A stretch of DNA of 64,000 nucleotides, from contig NZ_CP023699.1 of the NCBI RefSeq assembly GCF_008704495.1, positions 2,604,001-2,668,000 of the forward strand. Direction: 5' to 3'. This document shows, in pieces, positions 9,101-17,247 of the stretch. The stretch's first letter is position 1. Each line of letters begins with the position of its first letter. The notes beneath the pieces are model-generated. The model ran no database searches. It was not told the DNA's origin and worked only from the letters and a program-made list of their open reading frames with translations. The stretch is from Streptomyces kanamyceticus (GTDB lineage: Bacteria; Actinomycetota; Actinomycetes; Streptomycetales; Streptomycetaceae). A program made the translations under genes and the position numbers.

Positions 9101-9499
9101 TCAGTGCTCGCTGTCGCCGAGCTGCGCGGTGAAGACGCCGTGGTGGAAGTAGGCCCAGAGCTCGGCGATCAGACCGTCCTCGTCGAGGCGGAAGACCGAG
9201 ATGCCCGACCAGTTGACGGGCTTGCCGTCGGTGGTGACGACGGCGCCGCGCCAGTGCACGGCGGTCTGGCTGCCCGTGGTGTAGGCGTCGACGGGCGTGA
9301 TGCCGAGGAACGGGTCGAACTGGGGGATCACCTTGCGCAGCCGGGCGAGGATCGCCTCACGGCCGCGGATCGGCTCGCTGCCGACCGGGTCGTGGAAGAG
9401 GCCGTTCTCGGCGAAGGCTCCGGCCCAGAGGTCGGCGTCGGCCGCCTGCGAACCGGCGTAGAACTGGTGAACTGCCTTGGGCATGGCGGGAAACGTCAT
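9101..9499 (-). CDS. SnoaL-like / NTF2-fold protein
   Basis: A 132-residue protein of the SnoaL/nuclear-transport-factor-2 fold, a small alpha+beta cone used by polyketide cyclases, isomerases and hydrolases. The fold is recognised from the pattern MPKAVHQFYAGSQAADAD, LFHDPVGSEPIRGREAI and ISVFRLDEDGLIAELWAYF. The ATG at 9499 has AGAGAG about 8 nt upstream and is preferred over the longer frame at 9529. It lies in the nine-gene series between the FAD monooxygenase and the AvrD-family gene. It could assist a ring closure or dehydration in the pathway. A second SnoaL-like domain occurs fused to a flavodoxin at 11967-12953, so the island has two. Confidence 0.8.
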   Translation of the reverse strand: MTFPAMPKAVHQFYAGSQAADADLWAGAFAENGLFHDPVGSEPIRGREAILARLRKVIPQFDPFLGITPVDAYTTGSQTAVHWRGAVVTTDGKPVNWSGISVFRLDEDGLIAELWAYFHHGVFTAQLGDSEH

Positions 9500-9556
9500 G
9501 GTATTTCTCTCTTTCTCAACTGACTTCATGGATAGGTGGGTAAAGGGAGGAGTGGT

Positions 9557-11011
9557 TCAGGAACCGATGGCCTCGGCGACCAACCGGTCCGGCCGTACGA
9601 GGAGCCCCCTCGCGCCGTCCGGCACGGTGACGCGGCCGTCGGTGGCGGGCCTGGCGACCCGGCGCACCTCCCGTACCGGGGGAACCGGCAGATCGCTCTC
9701 CACCGACGCGGGCTCCGTGTCGTCGAACCACAGCAGGGTCGATGCGTCGACGCGGTCGCTGGACGGCAGGAACGGGGTCAGCCGCCCTTCGGCGTCCCTG
9801 ATCGAGGTGGGCACGCGCGCCCCGGCGCTCAGCTCGTAGCGGGCGTCGTGGCGGGCGCCGGGCCGGTTCCCGTGGTCCGGGTAGAGCTGGCTCCAGCTCA
9901 GCGCGAGCTCCGCCAACTCGGCTCGTACGGCGGGGTCGTTGACGTCCACCGCGGACCGCATCCGGTCGATGAGCGGCGCGAGGAACGTGGTCTGCCCGAC
10001 CCGCGTCGCATAGGGCCGCCGTTCCGCCTCGTACCCCGCGAGCAGTTCCGCTTCGTCGTGCCGCAGCGCCGCGAGCAGCCTCCAGGACAGGGCGAGGGCG
10101 TCGCCGATGCCGAGGTTCAACCCCTGCCCCCCGGCAGGGGTGTTCAGGTGTGCGGCGTCCCCGGCCAGGACGACGTTGCCGCTCACCCACCGTTCGGCGA
10201 CCCTCAGGTCCACGGAGTAGTGGCTCGTGCGCAGGGCCTCGGCCAGCTTGAGACGGCTGCCAAAACCCAGCGTGTCGATCGCGTCCGCGATCCGGCGCCA
10301 CGGCACCGACGCACCCCGGTCCAGGGTGAGTCCATTGACCACGGGTCCCGCCATGAGCACCTGGTCACCGGGGATCGGCATCATCGTGACCATGCCGTTC
10401 GCCCCGACGTGCACACCGACCTCGTCGCGGCCGACGAGCTCTCGCGGGACCCCTTCGATCAGCAGATAGCTCGTGGAGAGGCTGCGCCCCGCCATCGGGA
10501 TGTCCAGGGACTCGCGCACGGCACTGCGCGGGCCGTCGCTGCCGACCAGATAGGAGCAGCGGACGTCGTCGTACCCCTCGAAGCGGACCACGGTGTCCGA
10601 GCCGCCCGAGTCACCGGCTTCGTGGGACAGGTAGCTGACGCCGTACTCGATCCGTGCGCCGTATCCGAGCGCGTACTTTTCGAGCAGTCCCTCCAGGATC
10701 GGCTGCGGCATGTTCCGGTAGCCGTCCAGGTGGGTGTCGAGACCCGTCATGTCGGCGGTGAACGACCCGGTTCCGTTGAGGTGGAAGGCGAACCGTTCGA
10801 GCGGGATGCTGCGGTCGGTCACCTCGTCCAACAGGCCGAAGGAGTCCAGGAGTTCGAGCGTCGGCGCGTGCAGTACGACGGCCTTGGGGCGGTCGCCGCG
10901 GTCGATCCTGCGCTCCACGACGAGGACCTTCACCCCGGCGCGCGACAGCAGTCCCGCGAGGACGAGGCCGGTGGGCCCCGCACCGACCACGACGACATCG
11001 AAGTCCTTCAT
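9557..11011 (-). CDS. FAD-dependent monooxygenase (class A, PHBH fold)
   Basis: A 484-residue single-component flavoprotein hydroxylase that uses NAD(P)H and O2 to oxygenate an organic substrate. The dinucleotide-binding motif VVVGAGPTGLVLAG is at the N-terminus, the DG motif appears as GSDGPRSAVRES, and the GD motif is VVLAGDAAHLNTPAGGQGLNLG. A thioredoxin-like C-terminal extension typical of aromatic hydroxylases seems short. The ATG at 11011 overlaps the stop of the DMT transporter gene by ATGA, showing coupling. It resembles polyketide and rifampicin-type oxygenases in general layout; I cannot say which substrate it uses. In this series it is a candidate tailoring enzyme for the lipid product. 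Confidence 0.9.
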   Translation of the reverse strand: MKDFDVVVVGAGPTGLVLAGLLSRAGVKVLVVERRIDRGDRPKAVVLHAPTLELLDSFGLLDEVTDRSIPLERFAFHLNGTGSFTADMTGLDTHLDGYRNMPQPILEGLLEKYALGYGARIEYGVSYLSHEAGDSGGSDTVVRFEGYDDVRCSYLVGSDGPRSAVRESLDIPMAGRSLSTSYLLIEGVPRELVGRDEVGVHVGANGMVTMMPIPGDQVLMAGPVVNGLTLDRGASVPWRRIADAIDTLGFGSRLKLAEALRTSHYSVDLRVAERWVSGNVVLAGDAAHLNTPAGGQGLNLGIGDALALSWRLLAALRHDEAELLAGYEAERRPYATRVGQTTFLAPLIDRMRSAVDVNDPAVRAELAELALSWSQLYPDHGNRPGARHDARYELSAGARVPTSIRDAEGRLTPFLPSSDRVDASTLLWFDDTEPASVESDLPVPPVREVRRVARPATDGRVTVPDGARGLLVRPDRLVAEAIGS

Positions 11012-11928
11012 GCCACCGACACCGGCTTCGGCTCGGGCTCCGGGGCGGACTCGGGCTCCGGCTTGGTGAAGAACCGGCCCAGGATGTCCGGGTTCGCGAC
11101 CAGGATGATCGCGGCGCAGACGAGTACGCCGCCGAGGAGCTGCAGCGGGGTGAACCGTTCGCCGACCGCCACCCAGCCGAGCAGGGCCGCGGTGACCGGG
11201 TTCATCAGGGTGAGCGGCGCGGTCAGGGAGACCGGCAGGCGCTGGACGCCGGAGAGGTAGAGGGCGAAGCCGAGCGCGCCGACCACGAACGCGGCCCAGA
11301 CCAGGCCCAGGAGCTGCTTGCCGGTGAAGCTCGGCGGCGCGCCCTCGAAGACGAACGCGAGTGGCAGCAGGAAGACGGCCGCGCCGAGCAGGGTCCAGCC
11401 CGCCGTGGTGAGGCTGTGCACGCCCTCGGGGCGGCCCCACTTGCGGGCGAGTACCGTGCCTACGCCCATGCTGGACGCGGAACCGATGCCCGCGAGGACG
11501 CCGATCGCGTCGAGCGTCGCCGAACTGCGCAGCACGAGCAGCGCGACACCGACGACGCCGATGAGGCAGGCGACGTAGTGGTGCGGCCGGATCTTCTCCT
11601 TGAGCACCACCGAGGCGACCGCGATGGCCACCAGGCTCGACATGGCGTTCAGGGTGGCCGCCACACCGCCGGGCAGCCGCTGGGCCGAGATCAGCAACAG
11701 GACGGTGAACAGGCCCATGTTGAGCGTGCCGAGCACGAGCGACTTCCACCACCACGCGCCGCGCGGCAGGCCGAAGCGGATCGCGAGGAGCAGCAGTCCG
11801 GCGGGCAGCACCCGGAAGAAGCCGTCCCAGTAGGGCGTCGGCGGCAGGTAGTGGGCGGCGACGAAGAAGAGGGTGCCGCCGATGGCCGGACCGAGTCCGG
11901 TGCGGATGAGGAGGGCTGAGTTTTTCAT
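11008..11928 (-). CDS. EamA/DMT-family transporter
   Basis: A 306-residue integral membrane protein with about ten hydrophobic helices arranged as two EamA repeats, typical of drug/metabolite exporters (RhaT/YdcZ-like). The C-terminal tail is charged and Pro/Glu-rich (KPEPESAPEPEPKP). The ATG at 11928 has GGAG 8 nt upstream; a longer frame to 12105 contains only Arg-rich, non-membrane sequence. Its stop overlaps the start of the FAD monooxygenase. In this context it is the likely exporter of the product of the AvrD/KAS III/oxygenase series, but DMT proteins also move amino acids and nucleotide sugars. Confidence 0.85.
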   Translation of the reverse strand: MKNSALLIRTGLGPAIGGTLFFVAAHYLPPTPYWDGFFRVLPAGLLLLAIRFGLPRGAWWWKSLVLGTLNMGLFTVLLLISAQRLPGGVAATLNAMSSLVAIAVASVVLKEKIRPHHYVACLIGVVGVALLVLRSSATLDAIGVLAGIGSASSMGVGTVLARKWGRPEGVHSLTTAGWTLLGAAVFLLPLAFVFEGAPPSFTGKQLLGLVWAAFVVGALGFALYLSGVQRLPVSLTAPLTLMNPVTAALLGWVAVGERFTPLQLLGGVLVCAAIILVANPDILGRFFTKPEPESAPEPEPKPVSVA

Positions 11929-11966
11929 CTGGTGAGCTCCGTGGAAGGTACGGCCATGGGCGCGGG

Positions 11967-12953
11967 TCAGGCGGCGAAGGCCTCGGCGATGGCGTGGCTG
12001 TCCTCGTACATGTGGTAGCGGCTCACGCGGCCGTCGGAGACCGTGAAGTGCAGCGCGTAGTGGTTGGTGAACTTCCGTCCGGTGGCCAGCACCCCGAAGA
12101 CGCACCTGGCCGTCACGACGGCGTGCTCCCCCTCGGTCACGCGCCCGGTGAGCTCGAACGACTCCGGCATGGTGAGGACCTGCCCGAACGTGCCGAAGAA
12201 CTCGGCGAGTTCACCCTTGGCGGAGCGCGCGCCGGTCCACGGGACGTTCGGCGCGCCGCTGACGCGGAAGTCCACCTCGTCGGCGAAGAGCGCGACGGTC
12301 GCGTCGACGTCACCGGAGCCGAACGCGGTGAAGAAGGCGTCGACGGCCGTGTCGGTGGCGGCGGTCGAGGCGGCCGCGCGCCCGGCGAGGACGATCGCGG
12401 TCTGCTCGGCGACCCGGGCACCGAGGTACTCGGCGGTGGCGATGTCCGCCTTGGACACGTCCTGGGGCGGCAGGTCGGCGGGGGTGCTGGCCGCGGCGCC
12501 GTTGAAGTACCCGAGCCGGTTGAGGTCGTTCTCCGACTCCAGGCTCGTGTGCCAGCCCGGGTGCAGGCCCAGGTTCACCCAGTTCATCTGGTGCTGCGCG
12601 CCGAGCGTCGCGAAGTAGGCGAGCGTGGAGTGCTTGTCACCGGCCTTGCAGGCCGCGTTGGTGAAGCCCGCGCCCAGCTTGTCCCGCCAGACCGCGCCCG
12701 CCCACCGCTTGCTCGTGGACTCCGCGAACACGTGGAACTTGCCGGCCGCCGAGCCCATGTACGTCGGCGAACCGAAGACGATCGCGTCCGCGTCGTCGAG
12801 CACCTGCCACTGCTCGTCGGTGATCGTGTCGACGCGCACCAGGGTGACCTCCGCCCCGGCGTCGGTCGCACCGTCCTTGACGGCCTGCGCCAGCACGTCG
12901 GTGTGGCCGTAACCCGAGTAGTAGGCGATCGCGACCGTGGGCTTTGTGGACAT
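11967..12953 (-). CDS. Flavodoxin (WrbA-like) - SnoaL-like fusion protein
   Basis: A 328-residue two-domain protein. Residues 1 to about 190 form a WrbA/NAD(P)H:quinone-oxidoreductase-type flavodoxin: AIAYYSGYGHTDVLAQAV binds the FMN phosphate, then FGSPTYMGSAAGKFHVF and GAGFTNAACKAGDK. Residues about 198 to 328 form a SnoaL-like domain: VDAFFTAFGSGDVDATVALF, MPESFELTGRV and YALHFTVSDGRVSRYHMYEDS. Both domains look complete and there is no frameshift between them. GGAGG precedes the ATG at 12953. The pairing suggests a quinone or enone reduction coupled to cyclisation or isomerisation within one polypeptide. The fusion is directly seen; its reaction is unknown. Confidence 0.87.
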   Translation of the reverse strand: MSTKPTVAIAYYSGYGHTDVLAQAVKDGATDAGAEVTLVRVDTITDEQWQVLDDADAIVFGSPTYMGSAAGKFHVFAESTSKRWAGAVWRDKLGAGFTNAACKAGDKHSTLAYFATLGAQHQMNWVNLGLHPGWHTSLESENDLNRLGYFNGAAASTPADLPPQDVSKADIATAEYLGARVAEQTAIVLAGRAAASTAATDTAVDAFFTAFGSGDVDATVALFADEVDFRVSGAPNVPWTGARSAKGELAEFFGTFGQVLTMPESFELTGRVTEGEHAVVTARCVFGVLATGRKFTNHYALHFTVSDGRVSRYHMYEDSHAIAEAFAA

Positions 12954-13022
12954 GAAGACGTTCCTCCGGTGAGGTTCGGGAGTGGTTTCGACAGTGGTGG
13001 GGACGAGCGGGGAGGCCGAGGC

Positions 13023-13730
13023 TCAGGCCGCGGCGGCGCGCTCGGTCTCCATGCGGAAGTCCTGGCGGCCGTAGTCCTTCCACGCCAGATCGATCGCTTC
13101 CGCGGGGCTCATGACGGGCTCGAGACCGAAGATCCCCGCGATGGTCTCCAGGCGCTCGGGCATCGAGCCGCTGACGACGTGGTACGGGATCTCCAGCTCG
13201 TCGAGCGTCCGCAGGAGCATCGTGTCGATGGTCGCGCGGAACGCCTCGTTCATCGGGCGGTGCCCGTCGGCGGCGATGGGCAGCTCGTGCTGGAGGTGCA
13301 CGTACGCGTCGTAGGTGTCCTTGACGTGCTGCTTCAGCGCGTGGCCGTACTGGTCGACGACCTTGGCGAAGAACCGCATCTCCGCGGAGAGTTCGGCCAC
13401 CTTGCCGCCCTCGTTGCCCGCGGTGGCGTTGGGGTTCATCCCGTGGATGACGCGGCCCGCGCCGTACAGCCACTCCTGCAGCGAGGAGCCGTCGGAGATG
13501 AAGTGCTCGCCGAGCATGGCCTCTTGGGCGACGCGGCCCGAGTGCCTGCGCAGCATCAGCTGCAGGAACTCGTGCGGAGCCACGTCCGAGAGCGCCTTGC
13601 CGGGAAAGGTCTCCGGCAGGATCTCCCGAATGGTGCGCGCCAGAGTACGCGGTACGCCGGTGTAGTGGGCCAGCGCCATCACCGTCGATGTCTTGCCCGC
13701 GGAATAGGTGCCGGAAATAGCGATCTTCAT
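13023..13730 (-). CDS. P-loop kinase-like ATPase (AAA_28 type)
   Basis: A 235-residue P-loop protein starting MKIAISGTYSAGKTSTVMAL, the Walker A of small nucleotide or metabolite kinases such as the NadR kinase domain and AAA_28 proteins. VYVHLQHELPI lies about where the second half of a kinase fold is expected. No transmembrane segment is visible. It is the first gene of the minus-strand series; GAAAGG lies 9 nt before the ATG and a 385-bp non-coding region lies upstream. In an AvrD/AfsA pathway a kinase could phosphorylate the sugar or triose acceptor, which the HAD enzymes would later dephosphorylate. That is inference. The substrate cannot be read from sequence. Confidence 0.7.
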   Translation of the reverse strand: MKIAISGTYSAGKTSTVMALAHYTGVPRTLARTIREILPETFPGKALSDVAPHEFLQLMLRRHSGRVAQEAMLGEHFISDGSSLQEWLYGAGRVIHGMNPNATAGNEGGKVAELSAEMRFFAKVVDQYGHALKQHVKDTYDAYVHLQHELPIAADGHRPMNEAFRATIDTMLLRTLDELEIPYHVVSGSMPERLETIAGIFGLEPVMSPAEAIDLAWKDYGRQDFRMETERAAAA

Positions 13731-14115
13731 GCGTAAGGGCCTTTCGGCTCGGAGAATTCGGCCCGCCCGCTGCGCACTCGGCGCGGCACGGGCCGAGAGG
13801 GGCGGCGCCTTCGACGTGGTCAGGCACCCTTCGGTCGGCCGTCGAATTCAGCGGCAGCCTCGGTGGCGCAGACAGGAACTTAGGAAAGTGCGGCCGCCCG
13901 CGCGAACGATTCGACCGGTCCCCGAAACCATGGGGCGTGACAGCGCATCATTTCGAGGACGGCCGAAAAGCATCGGTGACGGCGGAGGTCCGCCCCCGGA
14001 CCAGTGCCCGAAAACGCCGAAGGGAGGACCGCGTCACACGGTCCTCCCTGAACCCCGCTCACCGAGCGGGCGTACCTGATCTGTCTGCTGTCGGCGATCC
14101 GCCCGCGCCGCCGCC
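13731..14115. other. Non-coding region, start of the nine-gene minus-strand series
   Basis: This 385-bp stretch separates the butyrolactone-type receptor (stop at 14116) from the kinase-like gene (start 13730), both on the minus strand. It contains two hairpins near the receptor end, listed separately. The rest should hold the promoter of the nine-gene series. I see no ATACCT-type palindrome here, unlike at the other three regulatory junctions of the island, so direct control by the receptor is not evident. Confidence 0.5.
14021..14049 (-). terminator. Hairpin terminator after the receptor gene
   Basis: A perfect 11-bp stem (AGGGAGGACCG with its complement) and a 7-nt loop lie 67 bp after the stop of the TetR gene at 14116. 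There is no U-tract, as is usual in streptomycetes. A second hairpin, CCCGCTC-ACC-GAGCGGG at 14054-14070, lies between it and the gene. Together they separate the receptor transcript from the downstream nine-gene series. Confidence 0.7.
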
Positions 14116-14781
14116 TCAGGGCCGCAGCGCCCGGAGGAACAGATCGCGCGTCTCCGCCCAGCGGTCGGTGATGTCGGCGCGGCCGTGCAGGACGTCCGAG
14201 ACGTGCTGCACACCGAAGAACGCGGACACCAGGGACCGGGCGGCGGCACCGGGATCGACGTCCGAAGCGAGCTGCCCCTTGTCGTACGCGTCGGACAGCA
14301 GGGAACGCAGCAGTTCCGTCCAGTCCACGTACGGCGTGGGGAGTTCGGCGTCGATGTGCGGGCGCTCGATCTGCAGCCGGGCGCCGCCGCGCACCACGAC
14401 GTTGTCCCGGAAGGCGAGGGCCGCGCCGTCCAGCATGGCAAGGGCCGTCTCCAGCGGCGGCAGCTCCCGCTTCTGGACGTCTTCGAGCAGCCGGGGCCAG
14501 TACGCGTAGTGGCCCTCGACGACCGCGACGGCGAGCGCCTCCTTCGTCGGGTAGTGGAAGTACACCGCCCCCTTGGTCATCTCGACCGCCTCGGCGATGT
14601 CCTTGACGGACGTGTGCCGGAAGCCGCGCGTGGCGAACAGCTCCGACGCCACGTCGAGGATGACGGCCTTGGTGCGCGCCGACCGGTCCTGCCGCGGCTC
14701 GGGGCCGCGAGCGGTGGTGATCTTCCTGGCGTTGAAGGCCACCGAGGCGGTACCGGCGGCGTCGGCGGTGGGTCGTGGCAT
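14116..14781 (-). CDS. TetR-family gamma-butyrolactone-receptor-type regulator
   Basis: A 221-residue TetR regulator of the ArpA/ScbR group. The N-terminal HTH reads from about residue 40: AIL-like VILDVASELFATRGF, then TSVKDIAEAVEMTKGAVYFHY, which is the family's typical recognition helix and YFHY/F turn. The ligand domain has the group's RLQIE, YVDWTELL, a VDPGAAA stretch and FGVQHVSDVL. It is divergent from afsA with 214 bp between, and a clear ATACCT palindrome (14844-14861) lies in that gap, the usual place for its operator. It would repress afsA and itself until the hormone binds. Whether it is a true receptor or a pseudo-receptor for antibiotics cannot be decided. It has an unusually long 30-residue leader before the HTH. 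Confidence 0.88.
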   Translation of the reverse strand: MPRPTADAAGTASVAFNARKITTARGPEPRQDRSARTKAVILDVASELFATRGFRHTSVKDIAEAVEMTKGAVYFHYPTKEALAVAVVEGHYAYWPRLLEDVQKRELPPLETALAMLDGAALAFRDNVVVRGGARLQIERPHIDAELPTPYVDWTELLRSLLSDAYDKGQLASDVDPGAAARSLVSAFFGVQHVSDVLHGRADITDRWAETRDLFLRALRP

Positions 14782-14843
14782 AAGGCGTCAGCTCTCCGGG
14801 TGCGGTCCGTATCGGCCATGAGGTCGACTCTGAGGCTTGAAAG

Positions 14844-14861
14844 ATACCTTCCTGTAGGTAT
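14844..14861. promoter_or_regulatory. ARE-like palindrome between receptor and afsA
   Basis: ATACCT and AGGTAT arms form a perfect inverted repeat with a 6-nt spacer (TCCTGT), flanked by AAAG and ATTTT. Sequence and location match autoregulatory elements bound by ArpA/ScbR-type receptors. It lies 62 bp upstream of the receptor start and 134 bp upstream of the afsA start. Confidence 0.75.
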
Positions 14862-14995
14862 ATTTTCGACCCCGCTGATCAACGGATCAAGAGACGCGCT
14901 GCTCAGAGCAGTACGGCGGCCGTCTCACGGGGTTGCTTGATCGGTGTCCGGAGGGGGGGTCTGAACCTCAGGGCACCGACGGGGAGGGATTCGAT

Positions 14996-16105
14996 ATGAC
15001 TGTGCAAGCTTTTTCCGCTGGGGAGCGGACGACGACGCATGAGGAAGCGCCGGGAGAGAGACGCCCGGCGGCAGGGGGTGAACGACAGAGCACGTACGTG
15101 CCGCGCGGGAGCACCCACGTACCGAGGGATTTGGTACACAAGGCCGCGGACGGAGAGGTCCTCCTCCAGGACGCGGTGCGCACCGGCGAGAACCGGTTCA
15201 CCGTGGCGGCCCGCATGCCGAGGGACCACTTCCTCGGCCACCGCGGCACGGCGTCCACGGGAGATCCGCTGCTGCTCGCCGAGGCGGTGCGCCAGTCGGT
15301 GATCTACCTCTCGCACCGCTTCTACGGCATCCCCGAGGGCCACGCCTTCATCCTGTCGGCACTGGACTTCGCGCTGGACGAGCCGCTGCCGCCCGGCGGC
15401 CCCGACGCGGCGCCGCTGGTCCTCGAGGTCACCTGCGTCGCGGCCCCGCGCGGCCCGCGCCGCCTCGGGGCGACCTTGGAGGCGGAGGTCCACTGCGACG
15501 GCCGCCGCATCGGGCGCGCCGGAGCGCGGTGGCAGGCGGTGGACCGTCGGCAGTACGCGACGCTGCGGCTGCGGGGCGGGGGCACGACGCTCCTCCCCGA
15601 GATGGCGAACGATGAGCTGACGGTTCCTCACATGACCTACTCCGACGAGGTATTGGCGGCTGTGCCGGGCGCGGCAGGCCAGTGGCAGGTGCGCCTCGAC
15701 TTCGGCCACCCCGTGCTCTTCGACCACCTCAGCGACCACATCCCTGGCATGGTCCTCCTGGAGGGCTTCCGGCAGGCGGCCCTTCTGAGGGATGCGGGAT
15801 CGGGATCGGGATCGGGATCGGGATCGGGCTCGGGCTCGGGCTCGGGCTCGGGCGGCATCGTCGGCGGGCCACTCGCGGCGGCGGTCTCCTTCCACGCCTT
15901 CGGCGAACTGACGGACCCGCCCGCGCTGATCGTCCGGCAGAACGGCGAGGAGTACGCGACGGAAGAACCCGGTGCACGGGCCACGCGGCAGGAGACCACG
16001 AGGCAGGAGTCCACGAGGCAGGAGACGCACCACTTCACCGCGGTCCAGTCCGGCCGCACCATCGCTTCCTGCACGGTGTCGGTCGCAGGCGGCCCGGCAT
16101 GCTGA
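14996..16105 (+). CDS. AfsA-family hormone biosynthesis protein (with internal Gly-Ser tract)
   Basis: AfsA/ScbA proteins condense a beta-ketoacyl-ACP with dihydroxyacetone phosphate, the key step of gamma-butyrolactone hormone synthesis. The 369-residue protein has the signature LVHKAADGEVLL at residues 46-57 and two hotdog-type repeats, the first around FTVAARMPRDHFLGH and the second around WQVRLDFGHPVLFDHLSDHIPGMVLLEGFRQAAL. It is longer than classical AfsA because of a 45-residue Thr/Glu-rich leader and a run of nine Gly-Ser pairs at residues 268-285, inserted inside the second repeat. GGAGGG lies 7 nt before the ATG. Its stop overlaps the next gene by 7 bp. Divergent from a receptor-type TetR. 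Family assignment is firm; activity with the insert is untested. Confidence 0.9.
   Translation: MTVQAFSAGERTTTHEEAPGERRPAAGGERQSTYVPRGSTHVPRDLVHKAADGEVLLQDAVRTGENRFTVAARMPRDHFLGHRGTASTGDPLLLAEAVRQSVIYLSHRFYGIPEGHAFILSALDFALDEPLPPGGPDAAPLVLEVTCVAAPRGPRRLGATLEAEVHCDGRRIGRAGARWQAVDRRQYATLRLRGGGTTLLPEMANDELTVPHMTYSDEVLAAVPGAAGQWQVRLDFGHPVLFDHLSDHIPGMVLLEGFRQAALLRDAGSGSGSGSGSGSGSGSGSGGIVGGPLAAAVSFHAFGELTDPPALIVRQNGEEYATEEPGARATRQETTRQESTRQETHHFTAVQSGRTIASCTVSVAGGPAC
15797..15850 (+). repeat. Hexanucleotide repeat inside afsA
   Basis: Five copies of GGATCG followed by four of GGCTCG, nine in all, encode (Gly-Ser)9. The unit length keeps the frame, so copy-number change alters only linker length. 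Confidence 0.95.
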
Positions 16106-17247
16106 TCGCCGACCTCACCCCCGGGACCTCCACATCCCCGAGGGAGCTCGACCACGCCGCCGTCGCCGCCCTCGCGGACGGTGAGCGCGACGCGATGGAC
16201 GGACGCCGTTCGCTCTCCGCGCCGCTCGCCGACGCGCTCACCGGGGCCGGGTTCCCGCGCCACTTCGTCCCCGTGGAACACGGCGGCGCCGCAGGTACCT
16301 TCGGCGCGCTGCTCGACTCGGTGGCGGGCGTCGGCGAGACCTGCGCCTCGACCGCCTGGGTCGCCGCGCTCTACGCCGCACACGGCCGACTCGCCTCCTA
16401 CCTGCCGCGCGCGGGCCGCGAGGACCTGTGGCGCGATACGCCGGACGCGCGCATCGCCGCGTCCGTCATCCCGCCGCGCGGCGAGGCCGTCCCCGAGCCG
16501 GACGGCTGGCGCCTGACAGGCAGTTGGACACTGGCCAGCGGCGTGGACCACGCGGAGTGGGTGCTCCTCGCCAGCCGCACCCCCGGCGAGGGCGAAGCGG
16601 GACACCGCATCTTCGCCGTACCCCGCGAGCGGGTCTCGGTCAGCGACACCTGGAACTCCGTCGGCCTGCGCGGCACGGGCAGCAACTCGGTCGCCGTGAC
16701 CGGCGAGTTCGTACCGACGCACCGCACGTTCACCCTCGCCGACCTGGGCCGGGTACGACCGGACGCGGCGCGTTGTCACCGGGTTCCGTACGCGATGGTG
16801 GCCTCTCTGATGTTCGCGGCTCCTGCCCTGGGCTCCGCACGGGGCGCGCTGCGCGACTGGCGGACCGGGATGATGACGAAGGTGAGGGCCGACGGGCGCC
16901 CCGCCCTCGCGGGCGGCGCGGCACAGCAGTTGATGGCGCGCGCCGCGGCCCAGATCCACTCCGCCCGGCTGCTGCTGCACCAGGCGGCCTGGCAGGCGGA
17001 CCACGCCGAGGTGACACCCCTCGCCGTCGCGTCGAACCGCAGGGACGCGGCGCTCGCCGTCGAGTTGTGCTCGGGCGCGGTGGACAGTCTGTGGCGGGCC
17101 ATGGGCGCGAGCGGCCTGGCCGAAGGAGACCCGGTGCAGCGCCGTTGGCACGACATCGCGGCCGTGGCCTCACACGCCGCGGTCAGCTTCGAACCGGCCG
17201 CCGAGGCGTACACGCGGGCCGCCCTTGAGGCGGAGGGCCTGGCATGA
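16099..17247 (+). CDS. Acyl-CoA dehydrogenase-fold flavoprotein (HsaA/HpaH-like monooxygenase or oxidase)
   Basis: A 382-residue protein of the acyl-CoA dehydrogenase superfamily. FPRHFVPVEHGGAAGTFG, a Thr-Ala-WVAALY stretch near residue 85, and WRLTGSWTLASGVDHAEWVL are typical of the flavin-dependent two-component oxygenases (HsaA, HpaH_C group), which use reduced flavin to hydroxylate substrates. The C-terminal helical domain ends with RWHDIAAVASHAAVSFE, as in that group. The usual acyl-CoA dehydrogenase catalytic Glu is not obvious. It starts at ATG 16099, 7 bp inside afsA, and its stop overlaps the HAD gene by ATGA, so the three are one operon. A role in modifying the AfsA product is likely; avenolide synthesis also uses an acyl-CoA oxidase. 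Confidence 0.8.
   Translation: MLIADLTPGTSTSPRELDHAAVAALADGERDAMDGRRSLSAPLADALTGAGFPRHFVPVEHGGAAGTFGALLDSVAGVGETCASTAWVAALYAAHGRLASYLPRAGREDLWRDTPDARIAASVIPPRGEAVPEPDGWRLTGSWTLASGVDHAEWVLLASRTPGEGEAGHRIFAVPRERVSVSDTWNSVGLRGTGSNSVAVTGEFVPTHRTFTLADLGRVRPDAARCHRVPYAMVASLMFAAPALGSARGALRDWRTGMMTKVRADGRPALAGGAAQQLMARAAAQIHSARLLLHQAAWQADHAEVTPLAVASNRRDAALAVELCSGAVDSLWRAMGASGLAEGDPVQRRWHDIAAVASHAAVSFEPAAEAYTRAALEAEGLA

Noticed and set aside
13860..13960. ARE-like site before the nine-gene series (GGTTTCGGGGACC on the minus strand)
   Set aside because: Arms are only three bases and do not match the ATACCT sites; too weak to call.
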